DNA of 64,000 nucleotides from Stomoxys calcitrans (Eukaryota; Arthropoda; Insecta; Diptera; Muscidae). The position numbers and the translations under genes are program-made. The notes beneath the pieces are model-generated. The model was given only the letters and a program-made list of their open reading frames with translations. It had not been told where the DNA came from and did not search any database. This document shows, one piece after another, positions 20,091 to 33,000 of this stretch; within the stretch, counting starts at the first letter, position 1; each line of letters starts with the position of its first letter. Where the stretch lies: NCBI RefSeq assembly GCF_963082655.1, contig NC_081553.1:230627754-230691753 (forward strand). The letters run 5' to 3'.

Positions 20091-20835
20091 TTTGGAGTTT
20101 AATCACATCAAACTTAATGTTGCCTTTATCAGTTTAATAATCCTAAGCTTTTTATTAAATTCCTTGTTAAAAAAAACACCGTTTCAGTTTTTTATTTTTC
20201 TTTTATTTCCTGCATTAAGCATAGTATCGTAGATTATTTTGATTCACAGAAATCTAATTGAAGACATAGATGAAGTTCTCATCACTAATTTAAACTTAAA
20301 AATATCACACAAATACCATTTTTTATCCATCAATTTTAAATATCGATAAAGCTAAGCCAACACATCGAACGCTTTATGTGGATGGGGGGGGGATTAGGAA
20401 ATGGGATTCTAAGAAATTCGGATTTGTCCACTTCAAAGGATTCTAAATTTTAGTTAGATGTACATATTTATACGTATAAAGAGAGACTACAGACTAATTT
20501 ATGATAAATATTAATTGGTAGATGTTTTATGCTCTAAAGTTCTGTTTTTGTCCTTGCCATTTGTATGAATCATACAATGATAGATTGTTATTTCCACTCG
20601 ATTGACTGATCTTAAACTAAGGAGATAGCTTTTAAATTAATATAAAAAAAATGTTAATAAAAAAGTTGTATTTATAATTATTGTAGACATTTCAATCCAG
20701 ATTTAAACGTTAACATTAAGAAGACCTCAAGGCTCTCTGATTTGCCTGCCTGCCTGCCCGCCTGTTCCTCATCTAAGGACAGTCCCCATCGCCAGTTTTC
20801 TGATATGCTATAAATAAAAAAGAAAAAAATGTCAT
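20091..20835. other. Region downstream of the Kazal gene
   Basis: A+T-rich, non-repetitive sequence that presumably includes the 3' UTR of the Kazal inhibitor. No AATAAA lies within the first 150 bases beyond the stop. The C-rich CCTGCCTGCCTGCCCGCCTG stretch near 20744 is a short simple repeat. Confidence 0.4.
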
Positions 20836-21050
20836 TTAGTAGCTGAAAGCTGATTGCTTGGACCATTTGTCCTTACAGGTCTTGCGCAGGCAATTCTCTG
20901 TCTTTATAATGCACATGTTGTTGAATGTTTTGGTATCTCCACTGTCATCTGTGCCACAAACGGGCTTATAGTCCTGCAAATCACAGTTAAACTCACACTC
21001 CGAGTCCCCGGCAGGCGCTGAGTGGACGAAGGAGATAGCGAAAATGGCCA
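20836..21050 (-). CDS. Kazal inhibitor, exon 2 (most of leader and whole Kazal domain)
   Basis: The exon encodes residues 10-80 and the stop. Upstream on the minus strand is a pyrimidine-rich acceptor (TATATTTCAG) with no in-frame ATG within the exon's hydrophobic start, so a 5' exon is required. The Cys spacing is C-x3-C-x8-C-x14-C-x6-C-x4-C. Confidence 0.93.
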
Positions 21051-24000
21051 CTGAAATATAAAAAAAGACAAGGAAGAAAGCGATAAATTATTAATAAAAA
21101 AAATTAAAAAAACATAAAAGGAAAGTAAAAATCTGCTAAGTTCGGCCCGGTCAAATCCTGGGAACCCACAATTAAATTATATGTTGGAGACCTGTGTAAA
21201 ATCTCAGCCAATTCGAATAAGAATTGTGCCCTTTGGGGGCTCAAGAAGTAAAATAGAGAGATCGATTTATATGGGAGCTGTATCAGGCTACAGACTATAA
21301 TAAACACGTATGTTGTTGGTCATGAGAGGATCCGTCGTACAACATTTCAAGCAAATCGGATAATAATTGCGACCTCTAGAGGCTCAAGAAGTCAAGATCC
21401 CAGATCGGTTTATATGGCAGCTATATGAGGTTATGAACCGATTTGAACCTTATTTGGCACAGTTGTTGAAAGTCATAATAAAATCGGATAGGAATTGCGC
21501 CCTCTAGAAGCTCAAGAAGTCAAGTCTCCAGTCCAGGTTTATATGACAACTATATCAGGTTATGAACCGATTTGAACCATACTTGGCACAGTTGATGGAA
21601 GGAAGAATAAGAATTGCGCCCTCTAGAGGCTCAAGAAGTCAAGATCCCAGATCGGTTTATATGGCAGCTATATCAGGTTATAGACCGATTTGAAGCATAC
21701 TTGGGGTAAAAGTTGGAAATTAAAACAAAATACTTCGTGGAAATTTCAACCAAATCGGACGGAAAACTGTGTTTCCTAGGGACTCAAGAAGTCAAACCTG
21801 GGGATCGGTTTATATGGGGGCTCAATCCAAATCTTAAGCCTATTTTCAATCCCCAATGATCTACACGAATAAGAAGTTTATTTGCAAAATTTCAAGCGGA
21901 TTTCTGTATTCGTTCGACTGCGTTCGACTGCTTCGTGATTTCGGCAGACGGACGGACGGACATTCCTATATCGACTTAAAAATCCAGGATATATATTCTT
22001 TATGGGGCCGTATATCAATATTTTAGAGTGCTACAAACGGAAGGACTAGGTTAGTATCCCCTCCATACTGTGTTGGTGGGTAAAAACATCATAATTGTGA
22101 AATTTATCTGCTGAATCCAATTTCTATACATTTTTTTTATACCCACACCAAAGCCCTGCACAAAACCATTCATTGGTTTTTGGTTTTTCTGTACTCGTGA
22201 ACATTGAACCCACATGACGTTGTATTTCAAAACTACTGAAGAGCGAGACACTGAAGATAGAGTAAAACGAACAAGTTGCTGTTAAGTAGATAATCTTGAA
22301 AAACAGCCAACATCCAGTACTTGGGAGTATTTTTATCTCGAATTCATAGCCGCTACAGTGAGTTATGAGAAATAACTCGATATAAAGGGTGATTTTTTTG
22401 AGGTTAGGATTTTCATGCATTAGTATTTGACAGATCACGTGGGATTTCAGACATGGTGTCAAAGAGAAAGATGCTCAGTATGCTTTGACATTTCATCATG
22501 AATAGACTTACTAACGAGCAACGCTTGCAAATCATTGAATTTTATTACCAAAATCAGTGTTCGGTTCGAAATGTGTTCATTCACCGTTCAGCGATGAGGC
22601 TCATTTCTGGTTGAATGGCTACGTAAATAAGCAAAATTGCCGCATTTGGAGTGAAGAGCAACCAGAAGCCGTTCAAGAACTGCCCATGCATCCCGAAAAA
22701 TGCACTGTTTGGTGTGGTTTGTACGCTGGTGGAATCATTGGACCGTATTTTTTCAAAGATGCTGTTGGACGTACAACGTGCACTCACTGAAATCCGAATC
22801 AATCTTTCTTTTGCTGAAAGGCTCATTTTATGCATTCACTCATCTCGTTACTTGGTGTCTTGTTTATCAATTTTACTCAGTTCTCAATTGTCTCATACAA
22901 TGTTGTATTTTTTTGAACGAAGAGTTCAGTTCTTGAAATACTCCATGATTGTTAGTGTGTCTTGAAAGCAGAAATTAATGGTCTTGCACAAGCCTTTGAC
23001 CCACACCATAGGATGGCGGATATACTCACCTAGTCCATCCACTTGTAGCACCTAGAAATATTGATCTGTGACGCCATAATGTATATATATTTTTTGATAT
23101 TCTAAGTTGATCCAGCCATGTCCGTCCGTCTATCAAAATCAGTATGGCGGTCGAAAGAGTAAAGATATCCGGTGGAAATTTCGCACTGATACTTCTGATT
23201 GCTGTATTGCAAATGAACCATATCGGTTCAGATTTGGATATTGCCCCCCACATAAACCGATCCCCAGATTTGACAACTTCAAACCCTAGAAGCCTCAATT
23301 TGTTCACGATATAGATGAAATTTTGCCCGGAATGTTTATTCATAACTTGGTTGGTATTACCAAAACGGTTTTTATCCTGATATAGCTCCCATATAAACCG
23401 ATCTTCCGATACTACTTCTTGAGCCCCTGGAAGCCGCAATTATTATCCACTTTGGCTGAAATTTTGCACATAGTGTTCTTTAAGGCTTCCAACCAACCCA
23501 ATACAATAGTGCATAGTATAATCCAATCGGTCTATAAACTAATAAAGCTCCAATATAAATCGATCTCCCGATTTGGCACCTTGAGGTGTTATGATTTGGT
23601 AAAAATTACTGTACCACTATTCCTGATAGAAGCGATTATAACTACGACATCCCTGGTAACAGAAGTTACATAGACTTCTATACGACCAGGTGTGCTTAGT
23701 GTGTACTCTAAAGATCTAGAACTGGACATATCGAAAAGATTACCCGACCACTGCAGTGTGTATCAAGCTGAGATCCTTGCAATTAAGGAAGTTGTGGAAA
23801 ATATCTTTTCAGAATGCCAGGCAGCCATTAAATCCCTGGAGAACGTATTTCTGAACACAAAAACCGTCCTCGACTGTCACAGATTTCTTAACGAGATGGC
23901 TGAACAGTTCAAAATTCACCTGTTCTGGGTGCCGGACTACAGAGATATCCCAGGGAATTGTAAAGAGGATGAGCTTGCGAGACTAGGAACTACCCTACAC

Positions 24001-27000
24001 ATTTCAGGGATACTAGAATCTGTAGGTATGCCTCTAGAGACATGTAAGCTAAGTTTTCAGGACCAGACCCGAAGGACAACGAATGATAGATGGTCACAAA
24101 GAGGGAGCTGTGAGTGTTCCAAAACTATGTGGCCTAATCTAAACTTAAAGATGTATACTGCTTTGCTGTCATTGGCTAGAAGAGACGTCTCAGTCATTGT
24201 GTCCGTCATGACAGGCCACTGTCTAACGACTTGCAGAAGCTGTGGGGACATCGAATCTGTGTGTGTGTCCCGCACCAGCAGTCAGAAGGAGTTCCACTTT
24301 AAGTTCTCACTTCTTTGAGAACCTGTCTGATTTAGCGGATGTGAATATTCCAAAGTTATGTGGCTTTTTAAAACGATCGGGATGGTTCAACGGTAGGAAC
24401 TAGAAGGCATTTTCCTTCTTCTGTTCCTGGACGAAAACGTCTAAGTGAGTCTGATCGCAGACGGCCACTCAAACCTAACCTAACCTAACCTAAACTGTTT
24501 TTCAACATCCATGGTAAGTATTGTCGAAATTTGTGTATAACCTGATAAAGCTCCCATATAGTTGGTTAGCGCCGAATTGTACATAATCTGCACCAGAGAT
24601 GGCATTCAGCAAACTCTATTTACGATTTCTTTCTAAAGAAAAGCTTGAAGATCGTTTCACGATGTCATAACGGGAGATTCGTTTATATGGGGGCTGTGTT
24701 AGGTTATGGACTGATTCAGACCACACATGAAACATACGGTATGTTGAAAGTGGAAACAGTCGTCTTAATGCCGAACCCGATAAGAACTGGGTCCTTCTGG
24801 TTCTTAAAAAGACAAATCGAAAGATTGGTTAATATGCGAGCTGTTTCAGGTTATGAACCGATTTAGACCACACATGGTACGCATGTATAAAACCGTGGCA
24901 GATATCATTATGATCCAGCCATGTTCGCCCGTTTGTCTGCTGTAATTAGGATGTACATTTGTTGTATTTTTTTGGATTATTCAATTAATCGTTATTTAAA
25001 AATTCAGTTGCAACGATTAATCGAACAAAATCAAAATAGGTTGTCGATTAATCGATCGGTATAACTGCCATTTACATAACGATCTCCAGATTGAAGTGTT
25101 AGATCCATAAAAAGCTCATTTATTACCCGATTTCACTGAAATTTAGCACAGTGGCTGTGAGGCCCTTCGACATCTGTGTCGGATATGATTCATATCGGAC
25201 GATATTTTAATATATAGGCCCCATTTAGACCTATCCCCCGATCGGGTTATATTTGACCCCCATAGATTCTTCCTGAATATGGTATAGATCGGACGATATA
25301 TGGATATAGCTGTCATATAGACCGATCTCCTGATAAACGGTCTTGAACCCATATAAGGCCCATTTATTATTCACTTTCGCTGAAATTTGGAGTTCAAACC
25401 ATATTTGGATATAGCTGTCATAGAGACCGATCTCCCGATTTACGGTCTTGAACTCCAATTTCGGTATTTGGAATTCGGAACAGCACCTTGTATTAAATCC
25501 TTTGACGTCCCTGTCGAACTTGGTCCAGATAGGACCCTATTTCGGTATAGCTGCTGTGGATTAAAAAATGGTACAGTTTTTTTGACGAAATGTGGTAATG
25601 GGTATTAAAAGTCCGGACTTTTTTACCTGCGTTCTTTTTATTAATATTCACTGTTGGTGAAGAACGATTTTACGTTCATATAGGGATTTGAATATCAAAA
25701 TTTGGTGAAGCGGTTTAAGCTAAAGCTCTAAACTATGAATATGACATTCAAAAGCGGACAAAATGTCACAAGCATTTATATTAGGGTGGGTAAATTTTTA
25801 GCGGTTGTCCAAATCGTACTTTACGATAAATTCTAAGAATTTTTGTCCAAGAAACCATGGGTCAAAATTTAAGACTTGAAAATCAAAACTGATCTTCCGG
25901 ACATAAATGAAACAATATAAAAACGTCCAAGGACTTTTTTGCAGCATTTCCTAAATTTTAGAACAATGTATCACAAAATTAAAAAAAAATAAATCAAAAA
26001 AACTTTTTTTTCAAATTTTTAACCCTTTATGAACCGTTCGATTTTTTCACACAAAAAAACTAAGAAACTAAAATCGGATAAAACATATACATAAGTGGGA
26101 GCTATATCAAAATCTGAAGCGATATTAATGAAACTCTTCAGCTCCAGTTTTGGTTGTTGGAGACCGTAGTAAAATTGATTGTGCAAAATTTCAACCAAAT
26201 CGAATAAGAATTGCACCCTATAGGGGCTCAAGGAGTATAATCGGAAGATCGGTTAATATGGGAACTATATTAGGTTATGAATCGATTTGGACTACATCAG
26301 GTTAAAGACCGACTGCGACCGCATTTGGCACGTAAGTTGAAGATCATACGAGAAGTCGTTTTTCATCCAAATCGGATACGAATTGCGCCCTTTAGAGACT
26401 CAAGAAGTATAATCGGGAGATCGGTTAATATGGGAACTATATTAAGTTATGAATCGATTAAGACTATACTTGGCATAGTTGTTGGAAGTCAAAACAAAAC
26501 ACTTTATGTAAAATTTCAGTGTTATTGGATAAGTATTGCTCCATCCAGAGGCTCAAGAAGTCAAGATCCAAGATCGGTTTTTATGGCAGCTATATAAAAA
26601 CATGGATCGATATGGCCCATTTACAATTCCAATCGACCTACATTAATAGAAAGTATTTTTGCAAGATTTCAAGCGCCCAGTTTTTTTTTCTAAAGACAGA
26701 CGGACATGGTTAAATAGACTTAGAATGTGAAGACGATCAAGAATACATATACTTTGTTGGGTCTCAAATCAATATGTCGAATTAAACGGAACAACGAACT
26801 TAGTATACCCTATCCTATGGCGGAAGATTTAAAAATCGGGAGAACATACATGAATGTATTGCAAATCTTGCCCATGAACATTCCTCCAAGGAACAGAGCA
26901 AACATCTCATAGATCAATGAGTGCAGTCCGATTCAAGTTTAAGCTCAATGATAAGGGACCTCCTTTTTATAGCCAAGTCCGAACGGCGTACCGCAGTGCA

Positions 27001-30000
27001 ACACCTGTTTGGAGAGAAGTTTTATATGGCATAGTGCCTCACAAATGTTGCCAGCAGTAGGAGGGTAAAACCACCGCTGACAATTTTTTCTGATGGTCTC
27101 GCCAGGATTCGAACCCAGGCGTTCAGCGTTCATAGGCGGACATGCTAACATCTGCGCTACGGTGGCCTCCTATATGAATGTATATGGAAGCTATATTTAA
27201 ATAAGAACCGATTTCTTCCAATTTTAATAGGATCCGTCGAAAAGCATCGATCAAAAATACAATTTATAGTTTCTACACAAGTTAACATGGACGGAAATAC
27301 AGGCGGACAAGGCTTAAGCGAATCATTTCCATACATCCATCTCTTTTCCAAACAAACAAATGCACTAAGTTATATTACAATACCTTGCACCACAATACCT
27401 TGTCAGGACTTCTGAAATTTGAACGTCTCTATGAAAAGGTGTTGATCTGAGGCTTTCGCTTGGACTCAGGTTAAGGAAGGAGGTCTCCTATCACTGAAGG
27501 CAAATCCAAATTTGCCTATAAACATTCCATTAAGGAATAGGGGGCAAACTTCTCACGTATCAATTACTGCTGTCCGATGCAAGTTTAAGCTCAGTGATAA
27601 GGGACCTCCATATTATAGCCGAGTCCGAAAGGTGTTCCGCAGTATGACACCTCTTTGAGCAGAAGTTTTGCATTGCTGCCATACCATTTCGTACAATGGC
27701 ACTGTACCTCTCTAATGTCGCAAGCATTAGGAGGTACAAATCTCCACAGGATTTGAACCCATGCGTACGTCGTCTTAAACTGATATGCTTACCTTTGCGA
27801 TACAGTGACTACCAATTGAAGGCAGTGAATATAGATTCCAGACTTGATTATTTTGTATAGAACGAACTTAGGTCTCTTTTTGTGATTTCTACGAAAACTG
27901 TGACACCGATGGATAGGTCAAGTGGAGGAATATTGTCGACAACTGTCATCACCAAACAGTCCCTAGCGACATTAGCAAAGGTTCTTGGACCCATCTTACT
28001 GTTGTTCGCCTTAGTTCTTTTAGGCATGGGTTGCCCTCCAGGTGACCGCAGCCTTTTGGCTGACTGCGGTACAGTTTCCGAATCTAGACGTGTAGTCTTT
28101 AAGGTAGCCTGTGCAGCGAATTCCCTAGCCCAGTTTAGGGAGTTTCTCTCCCTATTAGTGAGAGTCGTAGGATCATTCGCTTCAAGCCTCTCAAAAAACC
28201 TGAGAGCGATGCGTCTTCTATTATTTAAACCTCTTAAAGAGCATGTTGGTTTGCTGGGGAAGGCCGATGGAAAACTATAGGCATGCGAAGAATGTATAGG
28301 TTCGGTCTTGTCCTTGAGACTCCAACCAGGTGTCTTCGTCAAAAGCCCCTGCTGACCAGTCGTCTGTCGGCTAGTGGAGCCTGGAACAGCCGCTCCGCCA
28401 GTCGAGGTTTTAGTAGCAGACAACCTGCTACGGCCTGATATCATCACCGCAACTGTTGGGTCTTTGGAGTACATTCTAAGCCTACTGCCGGGCTCTAGAT
28501 CTGTCGCTCCACTGAAAACAGACGCAGATCATCAACCGCCTAATGGATACCTCTATCATCAGATTTTTCCAAAAATAATGACCTATTACCAGTTACAGGG
28601 AAATTCTTACCGAGTGAAATAACGTGCGCTCCACTTAGCAGTTCAAACATAGGTCAAAAAGGGACTTACCCCATTTCCTTGTTTTTGCAAGTTTATGCAC
28701 ATCCCTTGAATTTCCTAACCATTCTTGTTTACGTATCACTTGGCTGAGACTATGATTGATGGATGGCCCACATTAAACAGAAACACACAAAAATCCTCAG
28801 AGAACCAATATTTGCCAATTTGTTGCCAAGGTTTTGTCTGTTTAGAAATTTTTCCATTTGAAAACATGCGAATTTTGTGCGAGTTCATTGTCCGACCTTT
28901 ATTAAGAGTTCTGTTGGAAAAGCTATGGCTGTATGCATTAGTTTTAAATTACGCAGATTAGTTGAAAGAAATAATAATGAAATCATCAGAGATTCCCTGA
29001 TAAGAACTGTTTAATGATGCTCCAAAGATGATTATAGTCACCACATGTGCCCAATAGCCAAAAAAAATCGAAAGAAACACGTAGAATCTCGAGATTACTT
29101 TAAAGACTTGAGACAGATTAAAAATTGCTTTGAAATTTTATGCCGAAATAGTTGTTTATTTCAAAGTATTTTTTTTTTTATTTTAGAGAATTTAATTCGA
29201 CAGAAAGTACGATAATATTGAAGAAAAAAAATTAACATATTCGTACCTCCTCATAATCGTCAACAAACGCGATTTTATAGCATTTTTATGTTTATTTTGC
29301 CATTAATTTATGTCAAACGTACAAACATACAATTTACGAAAATCCCTGGTAATGCTACAAAGTCTACAATGGAATTTGCTACGCATATACATACATATAG
29401 ACTAGGGGATTGGCGGCTGTGTTCAATGTGTTTTTTTTTCTTGATATGATTTTTAAAGCCTCCATAAAAAATTGTGTACAGAAATTTTAATGGCATTCGA
29501 AATCGCAGACCATTTGGCGACGACTTTTTCGCTGTGGTTATAGTCTTCCTAGATTTTGAATTAAAATAAAAGGCTTTTTTTTCTCATAAAAAATTGCTAT
29601 ATTAGAAGTGTCTCTACTAAAATTTTTGGGAATTTTCCCACAATATATATTTGCTGCCTTGATATAACTACATTGTTGTGAAATGTAATTTATTATGATA
29701 ATTAATATCGTCTGGAGCAAGGTATTTAATTATGATTAAACAAGTAAAAAGTCATTAAGTTCGGCCGGACCGGACTTTGGATACCCACCACCTCGGCTAT
29801 ATATGTAAATCCCATTTCGTCACAATCCGGTGAAAATTGGATAACTTAAGCAACCGCAATCGGCACGGACTTTGAGTGGTCTAATATATATGTCACTATT
29901 CAATTTTGTAGAACAAAATTTTGGTCTTTTTGGCAGATATATCCAATTCTGATCTGAACCATATTAAGGTCGGATATCGTGAGGCTCAGAAAATCTCACT

Positions 30001-33000
30001 GTTTCTCACAGGGAAATCGGGTAATAAATAAAGCTTTTATGAGCTTCATTCAGTCCCCTTATCACCGATCGGTCTATATGGCAGCTATATCTAAATATAG
30101 TCCGATCTGAACCATATTTAGGTCGGATGTTGGGAGGTCTTAACCTACTCACTGTTTAAAATTTCAGCGAAATCGGGTAATAAATAAAGCTTTTATTAGC
30201 TTCAGACCGCTTATCGGCAGACCGGTCTATACAACAGCTATATCCAAATATAGTCCGAACTTTATTATGGTCTGAACCTTATTATGGTCATTGTCGTAAA
30301 GGCTTAAACTACTCAGTGTTCAAATTTCAGCAAAATCGGATGAAAAATAAAGTTTTTATGGGCATCAGACCATTAATCGGAAAATCGGTCTATATAGCAG
30401 CTATATCTAAATAAAGCCCGATCTGAACCATATTATGGTCAGTTGTCGGGAAGCCTTGAACTACTCAGTGTTTCAAATTTCAGCAAAATCGGATGAAAAA
30501 TAAAGTTTTTATGGGCATCAGACCATTAATCGGAAAATCGGTCTATATAGCAGCTATATCTAAATAAAGCCCGATCTAAACCATATTTACGTCAGATGTC
30601 GGGAGGCTTAAAATAACCCACTGTTTAAAATTTCAGCGAAGTCGGGTAATAAATAAAGCTTTTATGGGCTTCCGACCCTACATCGGGAAATCGGTCTATA
30701 TGACAGCTATATCTTAATATAGTCCGATCTGAACCATATTTGGGTTAGTTATTGGGAAGCCTTAAACTACTCACTATTTTAAATTTCAGCAAAATCGGAT
30801 GAAAAATAAAGATTTTATGAGTATAAGACCCTTTATCGGTCTATATAGCAGTTATATCCAAACATGGTCCGATTTTGCCCGTTCAAGAACTTAACCAGCG
30901 GGCATCAAAAAGACGTATCTGTGCCAAATTTCAGCTCAACATCTCAATTTTTAAGGATCTAAAGTGATTATAAAAGACGGACGGACAGAAGGATATATAT
31001 ACTATGTAGGGTCGGAAATTGATATTTCGATGTGTTGCAAACGGAATGACTAAATGAATATACCCCTATCCTATGGTGGTGTGTATAAAAATATCTATCA
31101 GTATTAAAGAAAATATCACAAAAAAAATCAAAAATCCTCTCCCTATTTTACCCAAGACATTGGTAGAACTTTTTTTATTCAAACGCGTTTTGACCGGCTT
31201 TAGATGATATTGTTCCTAAGGTTAGGTTGAAAAGAGAGTACAGATATTAATCCGCCCATACCACCATGGACATACACCTAAGCCAGTAATCGGTTTCTTG
31301 TGCGCTCTAAACACACAAAAAATACCCACAAAAAAAAGTTTTAAGTTAATAATTCCGTGCTACTTACAAAATTCTTAATTGTTTTCCATACCACTCCCCT
31401 AAGTTGGTTCATATCTGGTATTGTGTCCCCACCTAAGTACCGGTGTCTTTTAGCTGCGAAAGCCGGGTAATGGCATAAGAAATGTTCCAACGTCGCATAA
31501 TCTTCCCCACATGTCCTACACATACTATCACTTGCCGCAACGATTTTGCATAAATGAGCTCGTAGTCCTATGTGTCCCGTTATGATACCAAAAGCTATGC
31601 TAACCTTCTTTTTACTTCCTTTTTGTAATAGCCTCGTCCTCTCACGATCCGGATCACCCTATAGGATTTTCGCCGACCTACCGACTGTTTCGTCGCCCAA
31701 GCCCTTAACTCGGACTGCGTCGAGCCCAAAGGCTTCGGATTAACCAAGTTTATTGACGGCAGTCGTCTGGCCTTCACTGGCAAAACTTTTGCTGTCTCAT
31801 TCTCCCTTACTCCTCTATGGCCCGGCACCCAAACGATACGGATCGTGCCATCCTCAGAAAGGGCGATAATCTCCTCCTTACCCTGCAAAAATGTTCGTGA
31901 CCTTACTGTCCTGGTTGTTATTGCCCTTGTGGCCTGTTTACTGTCCGTAAAGATGTTCACACTCGACGTCTTCGCGATAGCACCACACCACCTCACACAT
32001 TCCGTGATCGCCCGGATCTCCGCCTGAAGGACCGTATTATGGTTAGACAATTTAAAACAGATCTCAGTCCTTGGATTCTCAATGGAGACCCCAGACCCAC
32101 TCTGTCCTCCAGTTTTGAACCATCCGTGTAACATGATCTTCCACATGGCATGGTTACGTCAGTCCAAGACTGTGGCGGTGGCAGCAGTGCCTCGCACTCG
32201 ACCTCAAGTGTCGTCTTAGATATCCGATTGGAAACCTCTGCCCTTCCTTCCAGCTTTCCTATCGACGCCTCCATTATACCGCCATGGTATGAGCTGCTCC
32301 CATCCTCAATCCATTCTCCCTTTGCCTTAAGTCTCATAACCGTAGTGGCCGTCTCACATTTAATCTGTATGTCAATGGGTCGGATATTTGAAATAGTCTC
32401 CAGTGCCCTAGTGGGCGTGGTCCTCATCGCTTCGCATATGCCAAGACAACATGTTCTCTGAACCCGTCGTATGGTCCTTATGTTGCACTTTTTCTCTATA
32501 GCAGTCCACCAAAGTACTGAGGCTTAAGTATGTATTGGTCTAATCACGCTCCTGTAGAGCCAGTGAACTCTGCTCGGATTCAGGCCCCATTTCGGGCCTA
32601 CGGCCGGTCTACATAGTGCCCAACATCTGTGAGCCTTCTCAGTACGCTCCTTAGTGACACTTCCAATTAAGTTTCCTATCCAAGATCACTCCTAAGTTTT
32701 TGACCTTGTCAGATATCGAAATCGTTTTGTTGAGGAAACTTGGTACGTCAAATTAGCCCACCTTCGTCTTCCTCGTGAACAGGCATATTTCAATCTTTTC
32801 AGGGTTGACATTGTGACCCCTGGGTCTTTATCAGTCAATTGCCATATGCAAGACTATTTTGGCCCACCTGCATAGCTGGTTCGGATCCTTACTTCGAACC
32901 AGCCATATTCCTTCCTTCTATGGTTATCATGTCGAAAGCCTTGGTTCAAATCTCGCAGTGAACATTAGAAAAAATTTTCAGCAATGATTTTCCCCTTCTT

